Assembly: GCA_023388535.1 (NCBI GenBank)
Contig: JAEWFZ010000041.1
Location: 1-61,693 of the forward strand
Source of the DNA: Bacillota bacterium
GTDB taxonomy: Bacteria > Bacillota_I > Bacilli_A > Erysipelotrichales > Erysipelotrichaceae
Direction: 5' to 3'
DNA: 61,693 nucleotides
The notes beneath the pieces are model-generated. The model ran no database searches. It saw nothing but the letters and a program-made list of their open reading frames with translations, and was not told where the DNA came from. The position numbers and the translations under genes were made by a program. Of this stretch, positions 41,535 to 49,527 are shown piece by piece (within the stretch, counting starts at the first letter, position 1; every line of letters begins with the position of its first letter).

Positions 41535-42575
41535 TTAGAATAATTTACCGAAAGTTTGTCCCGGCCAAATATTGAAGATAGCTCCGATAATTCCGATTGC
41601 TAGCATTAGTGCAATACCATATGTTGGTTTCCAATTCTTCTTAGAGAAGAAATAGTAAAGCATTAAAGTTAATAATAATGGAATCAATTGTGGTAATACA
41701 CCATCTAAAATTGGTTGAAGTTCGACCATTTTGTCGACTTCTACTTGTTCGGTATAGTTAACTAAATATCTACCGTCTGATACTTGTTGAACGGATACAC
41801 CATCTTTTAAGTTTTCGGTTGCTTGTGCAGCATTGCCGTCAACATAAAGGACGTTTGCGTATTCGTTGGAAGCTAATTGTTCCGAAGATAATACGAGTTG
41901 TTTAGGCGCATCTGCAAAAGTTGTACCTTGGTTCCACGCGATACCTAATTTAGTAGCTCCATAGTTAGAAGTTAAAGCACCAACTACGAATACCCCTAGG
42001 ATAGAAGCGGCACGAGTAAATTCTTTAGCGTTACGTGTAAGAATATCGATAGCTCCAGTACCCAAGTTATAAGACCAGTGCATTAGTCCGAAACGAACCG
42101 CGAATTGTGCAACGTTCCAGATAACTAAGAATAGGATTGGTCCAATAACTTGACCGTTGATTGCCATTTGAGCGGTTAGACCAGCTGTGATTGGCAACAA
42201 GGTAAACCAGAATAGAGCATCCCCGATACCACCTAAAGGACCCATTGCGGCAACACGTACCGAACGAATAGTATTGATATCAGTTTTTTGTTGTTCTAAC
42301 GAAAGAACGATACCCATAACGAAGGTAACTAAGAATGGGTGAGTATTGAAGAATTCAAGGTTATGAGCCATTGAACGTGATAAGTCTTCTTTATTGGTGT
42401 GAATTTTTTGAAGACCAGGTAACATACCCCAGAGCCATCCAGCAGCTTGCATACGCTCAAAGTTGAACGATGCTTGTAGCCAGACGGACATCCATGCCAT
42501 TTTGTTAAGAGTTTTCTTATCTAATGGTGCAGCTGGAGTCTGATCAACATATTCTGTATAGTCTTTAAATGCCAT
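41535..42575 (-). CDS. PTS EIID component, mannose family, with internal insertion
   Basis: The 346-residue membrane protein matches EIID at its start (QASFNFERMQAAGWLW) and in MGPLGGIGDALFW, but is about 65 residues longer than the EIID at 7734. The excess lies near residues 213-282, a soluble stretch rich in Gln, Asp and Val, before the conserved PILDGVLPQ. EIID with EIIC forms the sugar path. ATG 42575 is used because GGAGGTC lies just upstream; it overlaps the EIIC stop by 11 bases. It is the last gene of the aga-like operon. Confidence 0.9.
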   Translation of the reverse strand: MAFKDYTEYVDQTPAAPLDKKTLNKMAWMSVWLQASFNFERMQAAGWLWGMLPGLQKIHTNKEDLSRSMAHNLEFFNTHPFLVTFVMGIVLSLEQQKTDINTIRSVRVAAMGPLGGIGDALFWFTLLPITAGLTAQMAINGQVIGPILFLVIWNVAQFAVRFGLMHWSYNLGTGAIDILTRNAKEFTRAASILGVFVVGALTSNYGATKLGIAWNQGTTFADAPKQLVLSSEQLASNEYANVLYVDGNAAQATENLKDGVSVQQVSDGRYLVNYTEQVEVDKMVELQPILDGVLPQLIPLLLTLMLYYFFSKKNWKPTYGIALMLAIGIIGAIFNIWPGQTFGKLF

Positions 42576-43365
42576 CGCTATGACCTCCATCAGATGATCC
42601 ACCAACTTCTTTCAAGCGGGTATTTGTTTGATAATCGGCTAAAGCAATAGCAATACCGATCATTGCAATTAATAATAGGGCTGGTCCACCAAGTCCTGCA
42701 GCTCCGAATAAAGTAGCTGCTGCGAAACCTGCGAAATAGTAACCCCATAAGTCGTTTGACATCATGATACGTAGAAGGATTGCGAACCCGACATAACGTA
42801 ACATTCCACCAGAAACTTCAAAGCCTGTCTTTAACCAAGCCACGCTATCGAAGAACTCTTTAATAGTATTTCCGAATTGAGCTCCACCTACATAAGCAAG
42901 AACAGCTGCAAAACCGAATACACCACCTAGAATGGTCATCGCTAAATAGTTAAGGTTAGCTATACCGCGAGGGTTTACATTTTCAGCTGCTTTATCAGCT
43001 AATTCCATTAATGGGGACATAGCGGTAAAGAGCAAGGTTACGGTAACTTGACCAATCATTGCGAATGGAACAGCGATACCGACGGCTGCTTCTGGGCTAG
43101 TACCGGAAACAGTAACTGCGAAAATTGTTGCGATTACTCCACCAAGTACTGCGTTTGGAGGTTGAGCTCCTCCGACTGGCATACTACCGATTGTCATTAA
43201 TTGATAGATACCACCTACTTGTAATCCAATTCCTACATCTCCTAAAATTGCGCCAACCACTGGTCCCATGACGATTGGTTGATAAAGCGATTCCAAAAAG
43301 TTAAATTGGTCAATCGCCGCAACAAAAGTAACAACGAAGATTAGGATTGCTTTAATAATATCCAT
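42565..43365 (-). CDS. PTS EIIC component, mannose/fructose/N-acetylgalactosamine family
   Basis: This 266-residue polytopic membrane protein forms the transport channel. Characteristic patches are NFLESLYQPIVMGPVVGAIL, GLQVGGIYQLMTIGSMPVGG and PNAVLGGVIATIF. The family covers GalNAc, galactosamine and glycosaminoglycan-derived sugars; with AgaS in this operon an amino-sugar substrate is likely. Ends in GGSSDGGHSDGI, whose codons hold the ribosome site of the EIID gene. Confidence 0.92.
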   Translation of the reverse strand: MDIIKAILIFVVTFVAAIDQFNFLESLYQPIVMGPVVGAILGDVGIGLQVGGIYQLMTIGSMPVGGAQPPNAVLGGVIATIFAVTVSGTSPEAAVGIAVPFAMIGQVTVTLLFTAMSPLMELADKAAENVNPRGIANLNYLAMTILGGVFGFAAVLAYVGGAQFGNTIKEFFDSVAWLKTGFEVSGGMLRYVGFAILLRIMMSNDLWGYYFAGFAAATLFGAAGLGGPALLLIAMIGIAIALADYQTNTRLKEVGGSSDGGHSDGI

Positions 43366-43391
43366 TTTTTACCTCTTGTACACTTTCTGTG

Positions 43392-43871
43392 TTATTTAGT
43401 AAATAATTTGTTTAGATCTTCGGCACCTTCTGCAGGTACTCTTCTGATCTCTAGTTCAACTCCAAGTTCTTGAAGTTTTCTGAACGCTTCAACATCCGAA
43501 TCGTCCACTGCCACGGTGGTTGCCACTTGTCGTTTTCCTTCAGCCATGTGCATGTTTCCGATGTTTACTTTCTTAATCGGAACACCACCTTCGACTAAAC
43601 GAAGAACGTCTTGAGGACTCTCAACAATGATGAAAATTTTCTGACGGTCAGCTGCTTTTCCGATAATCTCAATCGTTCTATCAATCGTGAAATAACGAGT
43701 TTGAGCAAAACCGGGAGCGGCCATGTCCATCAGACCTTGACGCATTTTGTTGTTGGCGACATCATCATTAGCTACTAACAATAAGTTAGCGCCAATTACT
43801 CCAGTCCACTGTGTAGCCACTTGACCATGAATTAATCGATTGTCAATGCGTGTAAGCATAATATTAGGCAT
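43392..43871 (-). CDS. PTS EIIB component, mannose family (AgaB/AgaV-like)
   Basis: The 159-residue EIIB has the phosphorylation site His15 in RIDNRLIHGQV. It transfers phosphate from EIIA (45658) to the sugar. ATG 43871 is favoured, with AGGAGGG 5 bases upstream; an in-frame GTG at 43877 lies inside this site. A terminator-like hairpin and an inverted repeat separate it from kbaZ upstream. Confidence 0.92.
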   Translation of the reverse strand: MPNIMLTRIDNRLIHGQVATQWTGVIGANLLLVANDDVANNKMRQGLMDMAAPGFAQTRYFTIDRTIEIIGKAADRQKIFIIVESPQDVLRLVEGGVPIKKVNIGNMHMAEGKRQVATTVAVDDSDVEAFRKLQELGVELEIRRVPAEGAEDLNKLFTK

Positions 43872-44007
43872 GTTCACCCTCCTAACTTAGGCCATTTCGC
43901 CTATACATGAATTACATAGAGCGAGTTACTAAAATGCAAGGCATAAACACGCAAAAATTTACCTAATTTTAATAAATATGCCAATAAAATTAGTAGATCA
44001 TTATAAA

Positions 44008-44033
44008 AAAGGTAACTTATTCGAGTTACCTTT
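44008..44033 (-). terminator. Terminator or attenuator inside the aga-like operon
   Basis: AAAGGTAACT and AGTTACCTTT (44008-44017 with 44024-44033) form a perfect 10-bp stem with a 6-base loop. Read leftward it is followed by six T. It lies 50 bases past the kbaZ stop, so it would separate kbaZ and upstream genes from the EIIB-EIIC-EIID genes. Confidence 0.75.
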
Positions 44034-44042
44034 GAGTAATTG

Positions 44043-44074
44043 TTTAGTAAATGTAAGCTCTTATATTTACTAAA
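44043..44074. repeat. 10-bp inverted repeat after kbaZ
   Basis: TTTAGTAAAT (44043-44052) and ATTTACTAAA (44065-44074) are perfect inverted repeats with a 12-base spacer. The same ten-base core also occurs at the EIIB 3' end near 43396-43405. It may be an operator or an RNA hairpin stacked on the terminator just downstream. The rest of 43878-44007 shows only the EIIB ribosome site and a short hairpin before it. Confidence 0.5.
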
Positions 44075-44082
44075 TATTATAT

Positions 44083-45354
44083 TTAACGTAAGCAAGCGTA
44101 GATGTAATCTTCGCAAGTTACCCCAATCCAGTCTTCAATAATCGACTGTGCGTTATTCTCGATAAAACCTTCGACGACTTGACGATATTGAATCGGTGCA
44201 TACTGACTTAATAAATTGAGTGGAATCTCACCCTCTAAATTCTTCATTAAGGTTTCAACTGCTTTTTGTACTGGCTCGGTTGGTAGATAATACCGTAAAC
44301 GATCTGAGAAGGAATAAGCGCGTTTCACTTTTACTTCTTGTTCGGTCCCAGAATAATAAGCTTGCCAGCGGGAAGGATCTTCTAACATCGCTTGTTCAAT
44401 CACTTCCATTAGATTGGATTGTTTTTCAGGTTCAACGCTCAATTTTTCAATATGAGCTAAAGCGAATAGAGCTTCACGATAAGCGAAAGTTAACGCTGGT
44501 CCTACTTTTAATATAGCGATACCATCTTCTGCCATTTGGCGAAGGTGAGCGCGCGATTGATAATCGGAAGAATGTCCTTCAAATACCATAGGACTATAGT
44601 CTTCTAAAGCGGCTACTAAGTCTTTAGCTTTTTCGCGATCGTAACGAACGGCTTCAGAATCACGTTCTTCAACTCCCGGTTGGACGACGACGCCAACAAT
44701 TTGACGCCAGATATCATCTAAACCTTCTTCAGCGAAAACTTCATCAAAAGCTTTGACGGTTTTGCGGAAATCTTCCACCGAAGTTACTTGAACCTCATAG
44801 AGTTCAACCGCTCCCCCTGGAATAGGAACTTCTGAACCTACAACAAAGGCAATATCCATACCCGAAGCATTGTGCTCTTGAGCTACTTTAATTAATCTTG
44901 CGGCACGACGAGCGATTACTTCATCTGAAAGTGGGGCATTTGGATCATCATCTCCTAAACGCATGGAAGTATCGACATGAATCTTTTGATAACCAGCTTG
45001 AGCATAGGTCTTAATTAATTCTTCAGCATAAGCCATAGCTTCGGCTTCTGGTTTATTAGCGACGGTTAAAGGTCCCAGGTGATCGCCACCTAAGATAATA
45101 CGATTGTGATCAAAGTTGATTTCGTCGGCTAATCTATAAACCATAGCTTTAAAATCTTTTGGTGTCATGCCGGTATAACCGCCATTTTGGTCAACTTGGT
45201 TAGCGGTAGCTTCGATTACCGCTAGGATACCGTATTCTTTAGCCTTTTTCAAAACTGCACTTAAGGCCACTTCGTTGGCCGTGCAGGCGGAATAGACGGC
45301 TTGTTCTCTTCCTGTTTTTCTTTCCTTTAATAAACTAATTAGTGGGTTATTCAA
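44083..45354 (-). CDS. kbaZ: Tagatose-1,6-bisphosphate aldolase accessory subunit (KbaZ/GatZ family)
   Basis: This 423-residue cytosolic protein has the family opening GREQAVYSACTANEVALSA, then GGDHLGP, MRLGDDDPN and EGHSSDYQ. KbaZ/GatZ proteins are TIM-barrel partners of the class II aldolase KbaY/GatY, which splits tagatose-1,6-bisphosphate in galactosamine and galactitol breakdown. No kbaY is in the window, so the partner is either elsewhere or this protein has its own role. It begins overlapping the YajC-like gene. Confidence 0.88.
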   Translation of the reverse strand: MNNPLISLLKERKTGREQAVYSACTANEVALSAVLKKAKEYGILAVIEATANQVDQNGGYTGMTPKDFKAMVYRLADEINFDHNRIILGGDHLGPLTVANKPEAEAMAYAEELIKTYAQAGYQKIHVDTSMRLGDDDPNAPLSDEVIARRAARLIKVAQEHNASGMDIAFVVGSEVPIPGGAVELYEVQVTSVEDFRKTVKAFDEVFAEEGLDDIWRQIVGVVVQPGVEERDSEAVRYDREKAKDLVAALEDYSPMVFEGHSSDYQSRAHLRQMAEDGIAILKVGPALTFAYREALFALAHIEKLSVEPEKQSNLMEVIEQAMLEDPSRWQAYYSGTEQEVKVKRAYSFSDRLRYYLPTEPVQKAVETLMKNLEGEIPLNLLSQYAPIQYRQVVEGFIENNAQSIIEDWIGVTCEDYIYACLR

Positions 45355-45658
45355 AATATATTTGCTCTCCTAAAATTTCTGAAATTGCAAAGCGACTTAC
45401 TTCGATAACGGTCCCGGATTTGACTTCGATATCAACCGTATCATGGTTGATTCGTTTTACTCTTCCGTGAAGACCATTTGAAAATACTACTTGTTTACCT
45501 ACAGCTAAATCTTGATGTAATTTTTGAAAATGTTCACGACGTTTTTTCATAGCGCCAAAATTTTTGATTCCGAAAATTAAGCCAAAAATCGCAACCATGG
45601 CTAAAATCGCAAACGAAGAGGCTAGTACATTAGCCCAAAAACCTGATAAAACTAGCAC
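45347..45658 (-). CDS. YajC-like small membrane protein within a PTS operon
   Basis: The 103-residue protein has an N-terminal membrane segment (about 10-30) and a C-terminal beta-rich domain with VGKQVVFSNGLHGRVKRINHDTV, the pattern of YajC (a SecDF-associated protein). YajC-like genes are known inside mannose-family PTS operons of streptococci and enterococci, where their role is unclear. It overlaps both neighbours slightly, so it is translationally embedded in the operon. Confidence 0.8.
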   Translation of the reverse strand: MLVLSGFWANVLASSFAILAMVAIFGLIFGIKNFGAMKKRREHFQKLHQDLAVGKQVVFSNGLHGRVKRINHDTVDIEVKSGTVIEVSRFAISEILGEQIYFE

Positions 45659-46113
45659 TAGATCCCATCTCCATCAAAATCATCGTCGACACCATCTTCA
45701 GAAACGACAATTTTCTCGACCATTAATAAACCTTCTTTTCCGGTTTCAACAACGCGACGAGCTAGTTGATGAACATCTTCCTCATCATCCATATCGCGTG
45801 ATAAAGATAGATCTAGTAACATCGGTAAGTTGGTTCCAACGATTACAGCACAGTTATCTCTATCATTAGCCAAAGTCATGGCTGCTTTAAACGGACTACC
45901 TCCAAGTAAATCACAACAGAAGACTACGCCTTGGCAATCTTCTAGTAATTGATTCATGGCAGCTTCTAAGTCTTCACTTAATTTTTCGATGGGGTCGCTT
46001 TCACTAAAAACGACAACGTGATAATGTTCTTGTTTGCCGGCAATCATTTCCAAGCTATTGGTTAAGCCAACACCAAATTTACCATGTCCACAAACTATGA
46101 TTCCTTTGTTCAT
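45658..46113 (-). CDS. PTS EIIA component, mannose family (AgaF-like)
   Basis: This 151-residue phosphocarrier has His10 in VCGHGKFGVG and the motif CCDLLGGSPFKAA. It ends with an acidic tail (GVDDDFDGDGI). It passes phosphate from HPr to the EIIB at 43392, from which it is separated by the YajC-like and kbaZ genes. It starts 3 bases past the agaS stop. Confidence 0.92.
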   Translation of the reverse strand: MNKGIIVCGHGKFGVGLTNSLEMIAGKQEHYHVVVFSESDPIEKLSEDLEAAMNQLLEDCQGVVFCCDLLGGSPFKAAMTLANDRDNCAVIVGTNLPMLLDLSLSRDMDDEEDVHQLARRVVETGKEGLLMVEKIVVSEDGVDDDFDGDGI

Positions 46114-46116
46114 TAT

Positions 46117-47268
46117 TTATTCTCCTTTGTAATCGTACAAAGTAACGCCTTGTACTACACGACTAATTAATCCACTTGGTGATGGAGCATCTGGTTTTAA
46201 TCCAGCTTTTAAACTACTCAATACACCTAAGCTTTGACCGACCATTAAATACAATAAAGCCACAAAACTATCTTCTAGATTTGGGTTATAGTTGAATCTT
46301 AGGGAAGCTTTATCGTAGGTCTCTTCACTACCATTATCGAAGACGATTACCTCTTTTGGTAATTGGTTGAATAAATCTAATTCATAAAGCGTTGGATAGC
46401 TACGACCCGAGGTAAAGAGTACCGTTAGGGTAGAGTCATTTAAGAATGACTTAGGTCCATGCCTAAATCCTAATCCGGTGTCATAGAAAGTTGCGTTTTG
46501 ACCAGAAGTTAGTTCTAACATCTTCAAAGCGGATTCTTGAGCAATGCCTTTAAAGTAATTAGAACCTAAGTAAACGACACGATCGAAATCATGATTCTCA
46601 ACGAATTTTTCAACCTCTGGAATACCTTTTGAAATAAATTCATTGGCTTCTTCGATTAATAAATTGACTTGATTATGAAGTTGGTCAAGCTGATCAATAT
46701 TGAAAGCTAAGAACGCCGCCAAGTACATATTAGAAAACGATGAAGTCATGGCTAAGGATTGATCGTTGGTTTCTGGTGGTAAGTTAATGGCTAAGAGTTT
46801 GGAATGTTCGGATTCAAATTGAGCTAATTTACCTTCAGCATTACAAGTAATAACGAGGTGATACAGGGTATCACAAATCGTTTCTGCTTGATAAACGGCT
46901 CCCATTGATTCTGGAGAATTTCCAGAACGGGCAAAAGAAACTAATAGCGTTGGCATTTCTTTAGTAAAATATAAGTCTGGTTGAGAAACAATCGAAGTGG
47001 TTGCGATTGATTCGACACGATGACCATATTTTCTGCGTAAATGATCAACTAGAGAATTACCGACAAATTCTGAAGTTCCGGCTCCAGTTAAGATTATCCG
47101 ATAATCTGGATGGTTGGTTACTTCTTCTAAGAAAGCTTTGATTTCGGACTCAAGTCCTTTGACTAACTCGAAGGTTTTTAACCAAGTTTTGGGTTGTTGC
47201 AAAATCTCTGATACGGTGTGCACAGCACCGATATCGCTTAAGGATTGTTTATCTAAATTGAATACCAT
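46117..47268 (-). CDS. agaS: Galactosamine-6-phosphate isomerase/deaminase (AgaS-like, SIS domains)
   Basis: The 383-residue protein has two SIS domains with the AgaS pattern: ILTGAGTSEFVG, SFARSGNSPESMGA (phosphosugar loop), and TSGQNATFYDTGLGFRHGPKSF. AgaS deaminates and isomerises galactosamine-6-phosphate to tagatose-6-phosphate. First gene of the operon with a complete mannose-type PTS and KbaZ. No agaA deacetylase is near, so galactosamine or a de-acetylated product is likelier than GalNAc. The ribosome site AGGAGG is strong. Confidence 0.9.
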   Translation of the reverse strand: MVFNLDKQSLSDIGAVHTVSEILQQPKTWLKTFELVKGLESEIKAFLEEVTNHPDYRIILTGAGTSEFVGNSLVDHLRRKYGHRVESIATTSIVSQPDLYFTKEMPTLLVSFARSGNSPESMGAVYQAETICDTLYHLVITCNAEGKLAQFESEHSKLLAINLPPETNDQSLAMTSSFSNMYLAAFLAFNIDQLDQLHNQVNLLIEEANEFISKGIPEVEKFVENHDFDRVVYLGSNYFKGIAQESALKMLELTSGQNATFYDTGLGFRHGPKSFLNDSTLTVLFTSGRSYPTLYELDLFNQLPKEVIVFDNGSEETYDKASLRFNYNPNLEDSFVALLYLMVGQSLGVLSSLKAGLKPDAPSPSGLISRVVQGVTLYDYKGE

Positions 47269-47294
47269 ATTTCCTCCTATCAGTTTCCAGTTTC

Positions 47295-47324
47295 ATTATA
47301 GCGTATTTACTATCTTTCCTGTAA
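47295..47324 (-). promoter_or_regulatory. Promoter of the aga-like operon
   Basis: On the minus strand TATAAT (47300-47295) is preceded at 18 bases by TTACAG (47324-47319). It lies about 27 bases before ATG 47268. Confidence 0.5.
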
Positions 47325-47330
47325 TCTTTC

Positions 47331-47359
47331 TTTACATTGTCATTAATTGTATTTAAAAT
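47331..47359 (+). promoter_or_regulatory. Promoter of the divergent membrane protein gene
   Basis: TTTACA (47331-47336) and TAAAAT (47354-47359) are spaced by 17 bases, 19 bases before ATG 47379. It is back to back with the aga promoter, so one regulator between them could control both. Confidence 0.5.
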
Positions 47360-47378
47360 AGGCAATGAGGTATGTGAA

Positions 47379-47879
47379 ATGAATAAATTTTTTAACTTTA
47401 ATCAGCTCTATCAAGACAAAGGCGGAAGACATATATACTTAGAAACTAAAACAAATACGGCACGTCTGGTCCCAGATAAAGAATTTAAAAAAGTAAATGC
47501 TTTCCATCAACGGATTCCTATTGCCATCGCTGTAGGCGCCATGGTTGGCTACTTGACTAACAATCCATACTACGGCGTTGGTATTGGTATTATTGCTTTA
47601 GCGGTATTTGAATATATGCTACGTACTAAAATTATTCCATCGCTAAATCCCTTAAGGAAATATGATATTGAAGCGAATAAACCGATAGAGAGAGAAATCT
47701 CCGATAGAATGATGTATATGAAAGTGGCGGTCTATTTAGTCGCTGGTGGTTTGTTAGTTTATCTGGGTATCGTTGATTCGAAAGACCAACTTTCTCAGAT
47801 ACTAGTAATCGGGGTTGGGATTTTCTCTATCTTTCTGGGAATTAAATCTATTTTCGAACTAATGGGTAAAAAACGTTAA
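47379..47879 (+). CDS. Membrane protein of unknown function, paralogue of the one at 5273
   Basis: The 166-residue protein has four probable membrane segments in two pairs (about 48-82 and 113-160) around the loop IIPSLNPLRKYDIE, matching VLPQLHPIHKYNIE of its paralogue. ATG 47379 is favoured because GAGGTATG lies upstream; an in-frame ATG upstream at 47337 lies within the promoter. It is divergently placed from the aga-like PTS operon, as its paralogue is beside the first mannose PTS. The function is unknown. Confidence 0.75.
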   Translation: MNKFFNFNQLYQDKGGRHIYLETKTNTARLVPDKEFKKVNAFHQRIPIAIAVGAMVGYLTNNPYYGVGIGIIALAVFEYMLRTKIIPSLNPLRKYDIEANKPIEREISDRMMYMKVAVYLVAGGLLVYLGIVDSKDQLSQILVIGVGIFSIFLGIKSIFELMGKKR

Positions 47880-47886
47880 ATTTAAT

Positions 47887-47929
47887 AAAGTGCATCACTT
47901 ATGGCTTGAACTAAAGGGATGCACTTTTA
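47887..47929 (+). terminator. Probable rho-independent terminator
   Basis: AAAGTGCATC and GATGCACTTT (47887-47896 with 47918-47927) pair perfectly over 10 bp across a 21-base loop, followed by a few T. From 47930 to 48092 lie the TATAAT box (48035-48040) and two TTGTCTA direct repeats (48007 and 48030) ahead of the GntR gene. Confidence 0.6.
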
Positions 47930-48092
47930 ATATCTACAAAATAACCAATAGATTTGGTTATCGCGTTTTTTGATGCTTGGTACTATAAAACAAAATTTCT
48001 ATATACTTGTCTAGATTTTAAGGGGCCAGTTGTCTATAATAAACCTATCACTATACGGCATCCTTAGTCTATTTCTTGAAGGGGGCAAGTCT

Positions 48093-48845
48093 ATGGTCAA
48101 GAAGATACCGAAATATCAACAAATCGCATACGATATTGAAAAACAAATTGAAGAAGGCAAGTTAGTTCCTGGCCAAAAACTAGCCACCGAGCGAGAATTA
48201 ACGAGCATTTATAAAGTCAGTAAAATGACGCTTCGTCACGCTTTTGAGTTTTTGATGAAGAAAAATGTCATCGTCAACCGCTTCCATCAAGGTTATTTTG
48301 TAACTAACACTTTAATTCATCGCGATACCGAGATTATGGGCGTTACTGAAATGTTCGCTCGTTCAGGTTTAACGATTAGTAACAAGGTGATTAAACTAGA
48401 GAAAGTATTTCCCGATCCAGAAACCAAAGAAAAACTACAAATAAAGGATGGCGAATGGATTTATCGATTAGAACGAATCCGCAGCGTCGATCACGAAGTG
48501 ATGCTGATTGAATACGCTAATTTAGTCGTCAGCAAAGTACCAAATTTAGAACGATTCAACTTTGAAGAACATTCACTCTATGACATCCTTCATAAACATT
48601 ATCAGCTTCAAGTTTCTTGGGCTAGGGACGAAATAAGTGCCGATTGGATTTCTGGTAAGCAGGCAAAAGTTATACTCAATCGAAAATCTGGTCCAGCGCT
48701 GGTGGTAAGAAACCTATCCTTTGATCAAAGTGGCACACCCTTAGAGTTCACGGTTCAGATTTATAATTATAAAGTATTTACCTACACAGTAATCAGCAAC
48801 AAAACGACATCTAAATATAGTACGGAGGATAAAAATAATGGATAA
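48093..48845 (+). CDS. GntR-family regulator with UTRA ligand domain
   Basis: The 250-residue regulator has the winged-helix motif IEEGKLVPGQKLATERELTSIYKVSKMTLR (split here: IEEGKLVPGQKLATEREL then KVSKMTLRHAFEFL) and a UTRA domain ending ALVVRNLSFDQSGTPLEFTV. HutC/NagR-type GntR proteins respond to sugar phosphates. ATG 48093 is favoured, with GAAGGGGG upstream; an in-frame ATG at 48030 lies on the promoter. Its stop overlaps the DeoC start. It probably controls the following two genes and perhaps the aga operon. Confidence 0.88.
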   Translation: MVKKIPKYQQIAYDIEKQIEEGKLVPGQKLATERELTSIYKVSKMTLRHAFEFLMKKNVIVNRFHQGYFVTNTLIHRDTEIMGVTEMFARSGLTISNKVIKLEKVFPDPETKEKLQIKDGEWIYRLERIRSVDHEVMLIEYANLVVSKVPNLERFNFEEHSLYDILHKHYQLQVSWARDEISADWISGKQAKVILNRKSGPALVVRNLSFDQSGTPLEFTVQIYNYKVFTYTVISNKTTSKYSTEDKNNG

Positions 48846-49515
48846 ACAAACATTAGCCCAATATATCGATCATACCTATTTGAAAGCCGATGCGACTACA
48901 GAGAATCTAAAAAAACTTTGCGATGAAGCGATCAGTGTAGGTACAAAAATGGTAGCCATCAATTCCTACTGGACTAAGTTTTGTCGTCAGTATCTCGATC
49001 AACACAAGGCAGCGGTTCACGTTGGGGCAGCGATTGGTTTTCCTTTGGGTCAACAGACCATTGCTAGCAAAGTTTTTGAAACGGAAGATGCGATTTCAAA
49101 TGGTGCCGATGAGATTGACTATGTTTTAAATATTTCCAAAGTAAAAGAGCAAGATTATGCTTATATTGAAAAGGAGATGCAGGCTATCGTCGATCTCTGC
49201 CGTCAACATCAAGTTATTTCTAAAGTTATTTTTGAAAACTGCTATTTAGAAGATTTTGAAATTATTGAACTCGCTAAAGTTGCGAATCGTGTGTTACCGG
49301 ACTTTATCAAAACCTCAACCGGTTTTGGAACTTCTGGAGCACGGCTAGAAGATGTTAAATTAATGCTCAAGTATGCGCCTAACGTAAAAGTTAAAGCCGC
49401 TGGTGAAATCAGATCCTATCAAACCGCAAAAGCTTTTCTAGACCTTGGTGTAAAACGCATTGGTACCAGCAGTACCTTAAAGATATTAGAAGAATTTGAA
49501 GTAAATACAAAATAA
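48838..49515 (+). CDS. deoC: DeoC-family aldolase (deoxyribose-phosphate aldolase), second copy
   Basis: The 225-residue protein has the normal length of deoxyribose-phosphate aldolases. The catalytic residues are present: Asp94 in EIDYVLNI, Schiff-base Lys158 in FIKTSTGF and Lys186 in VKVKAAG. It fits the canonical DeoC better than the copy at 10790. Its neighbours are a GntR regulator and a GlmU-like protein, not nucleoside phosphorylase or kinase genes, so the physiological substrate may not be deoxyribose-5-phosphate. It overlaps the GntR stop by 8 bases. Confidence 0.88.
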   Translation: MDKQTLAQYIDHTYLKADATTENLKKLCDEAISVGTKMVAINSYWTKFCRQYLDQHKAAVHVGAAIGFPLGQQTIASKVFETEDAISNGADEIDYVLNISKVKEQDYAYIEKEMQAIVDLCRQHQVISKVIFENCYLEDFEIIELAKVANRVLPDFIKTSTGFGTSGARLEDVKLMLKYAPNVKVKAAGEIRSYQTAKAFLDLGVKRIGTSSTLKILEEFEVNTK

Positions 49516-49527
49516 AGGAGACGATTT

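Noticed and set aside
44043..44074. Catabolite-repression (cre) site
   Set aside because: The sequence lacks the central CG and TGNAAA framework of cre; I found no convincing cre site before any of the PTS operons.
45564..45869. A 101-residue rightward frame across the YajC-like and EIIA genes
   Set aside because: It is low-complexity (His/Arg/Gln-rich), antisense to two recognised genes, and lacks a ribosome site.
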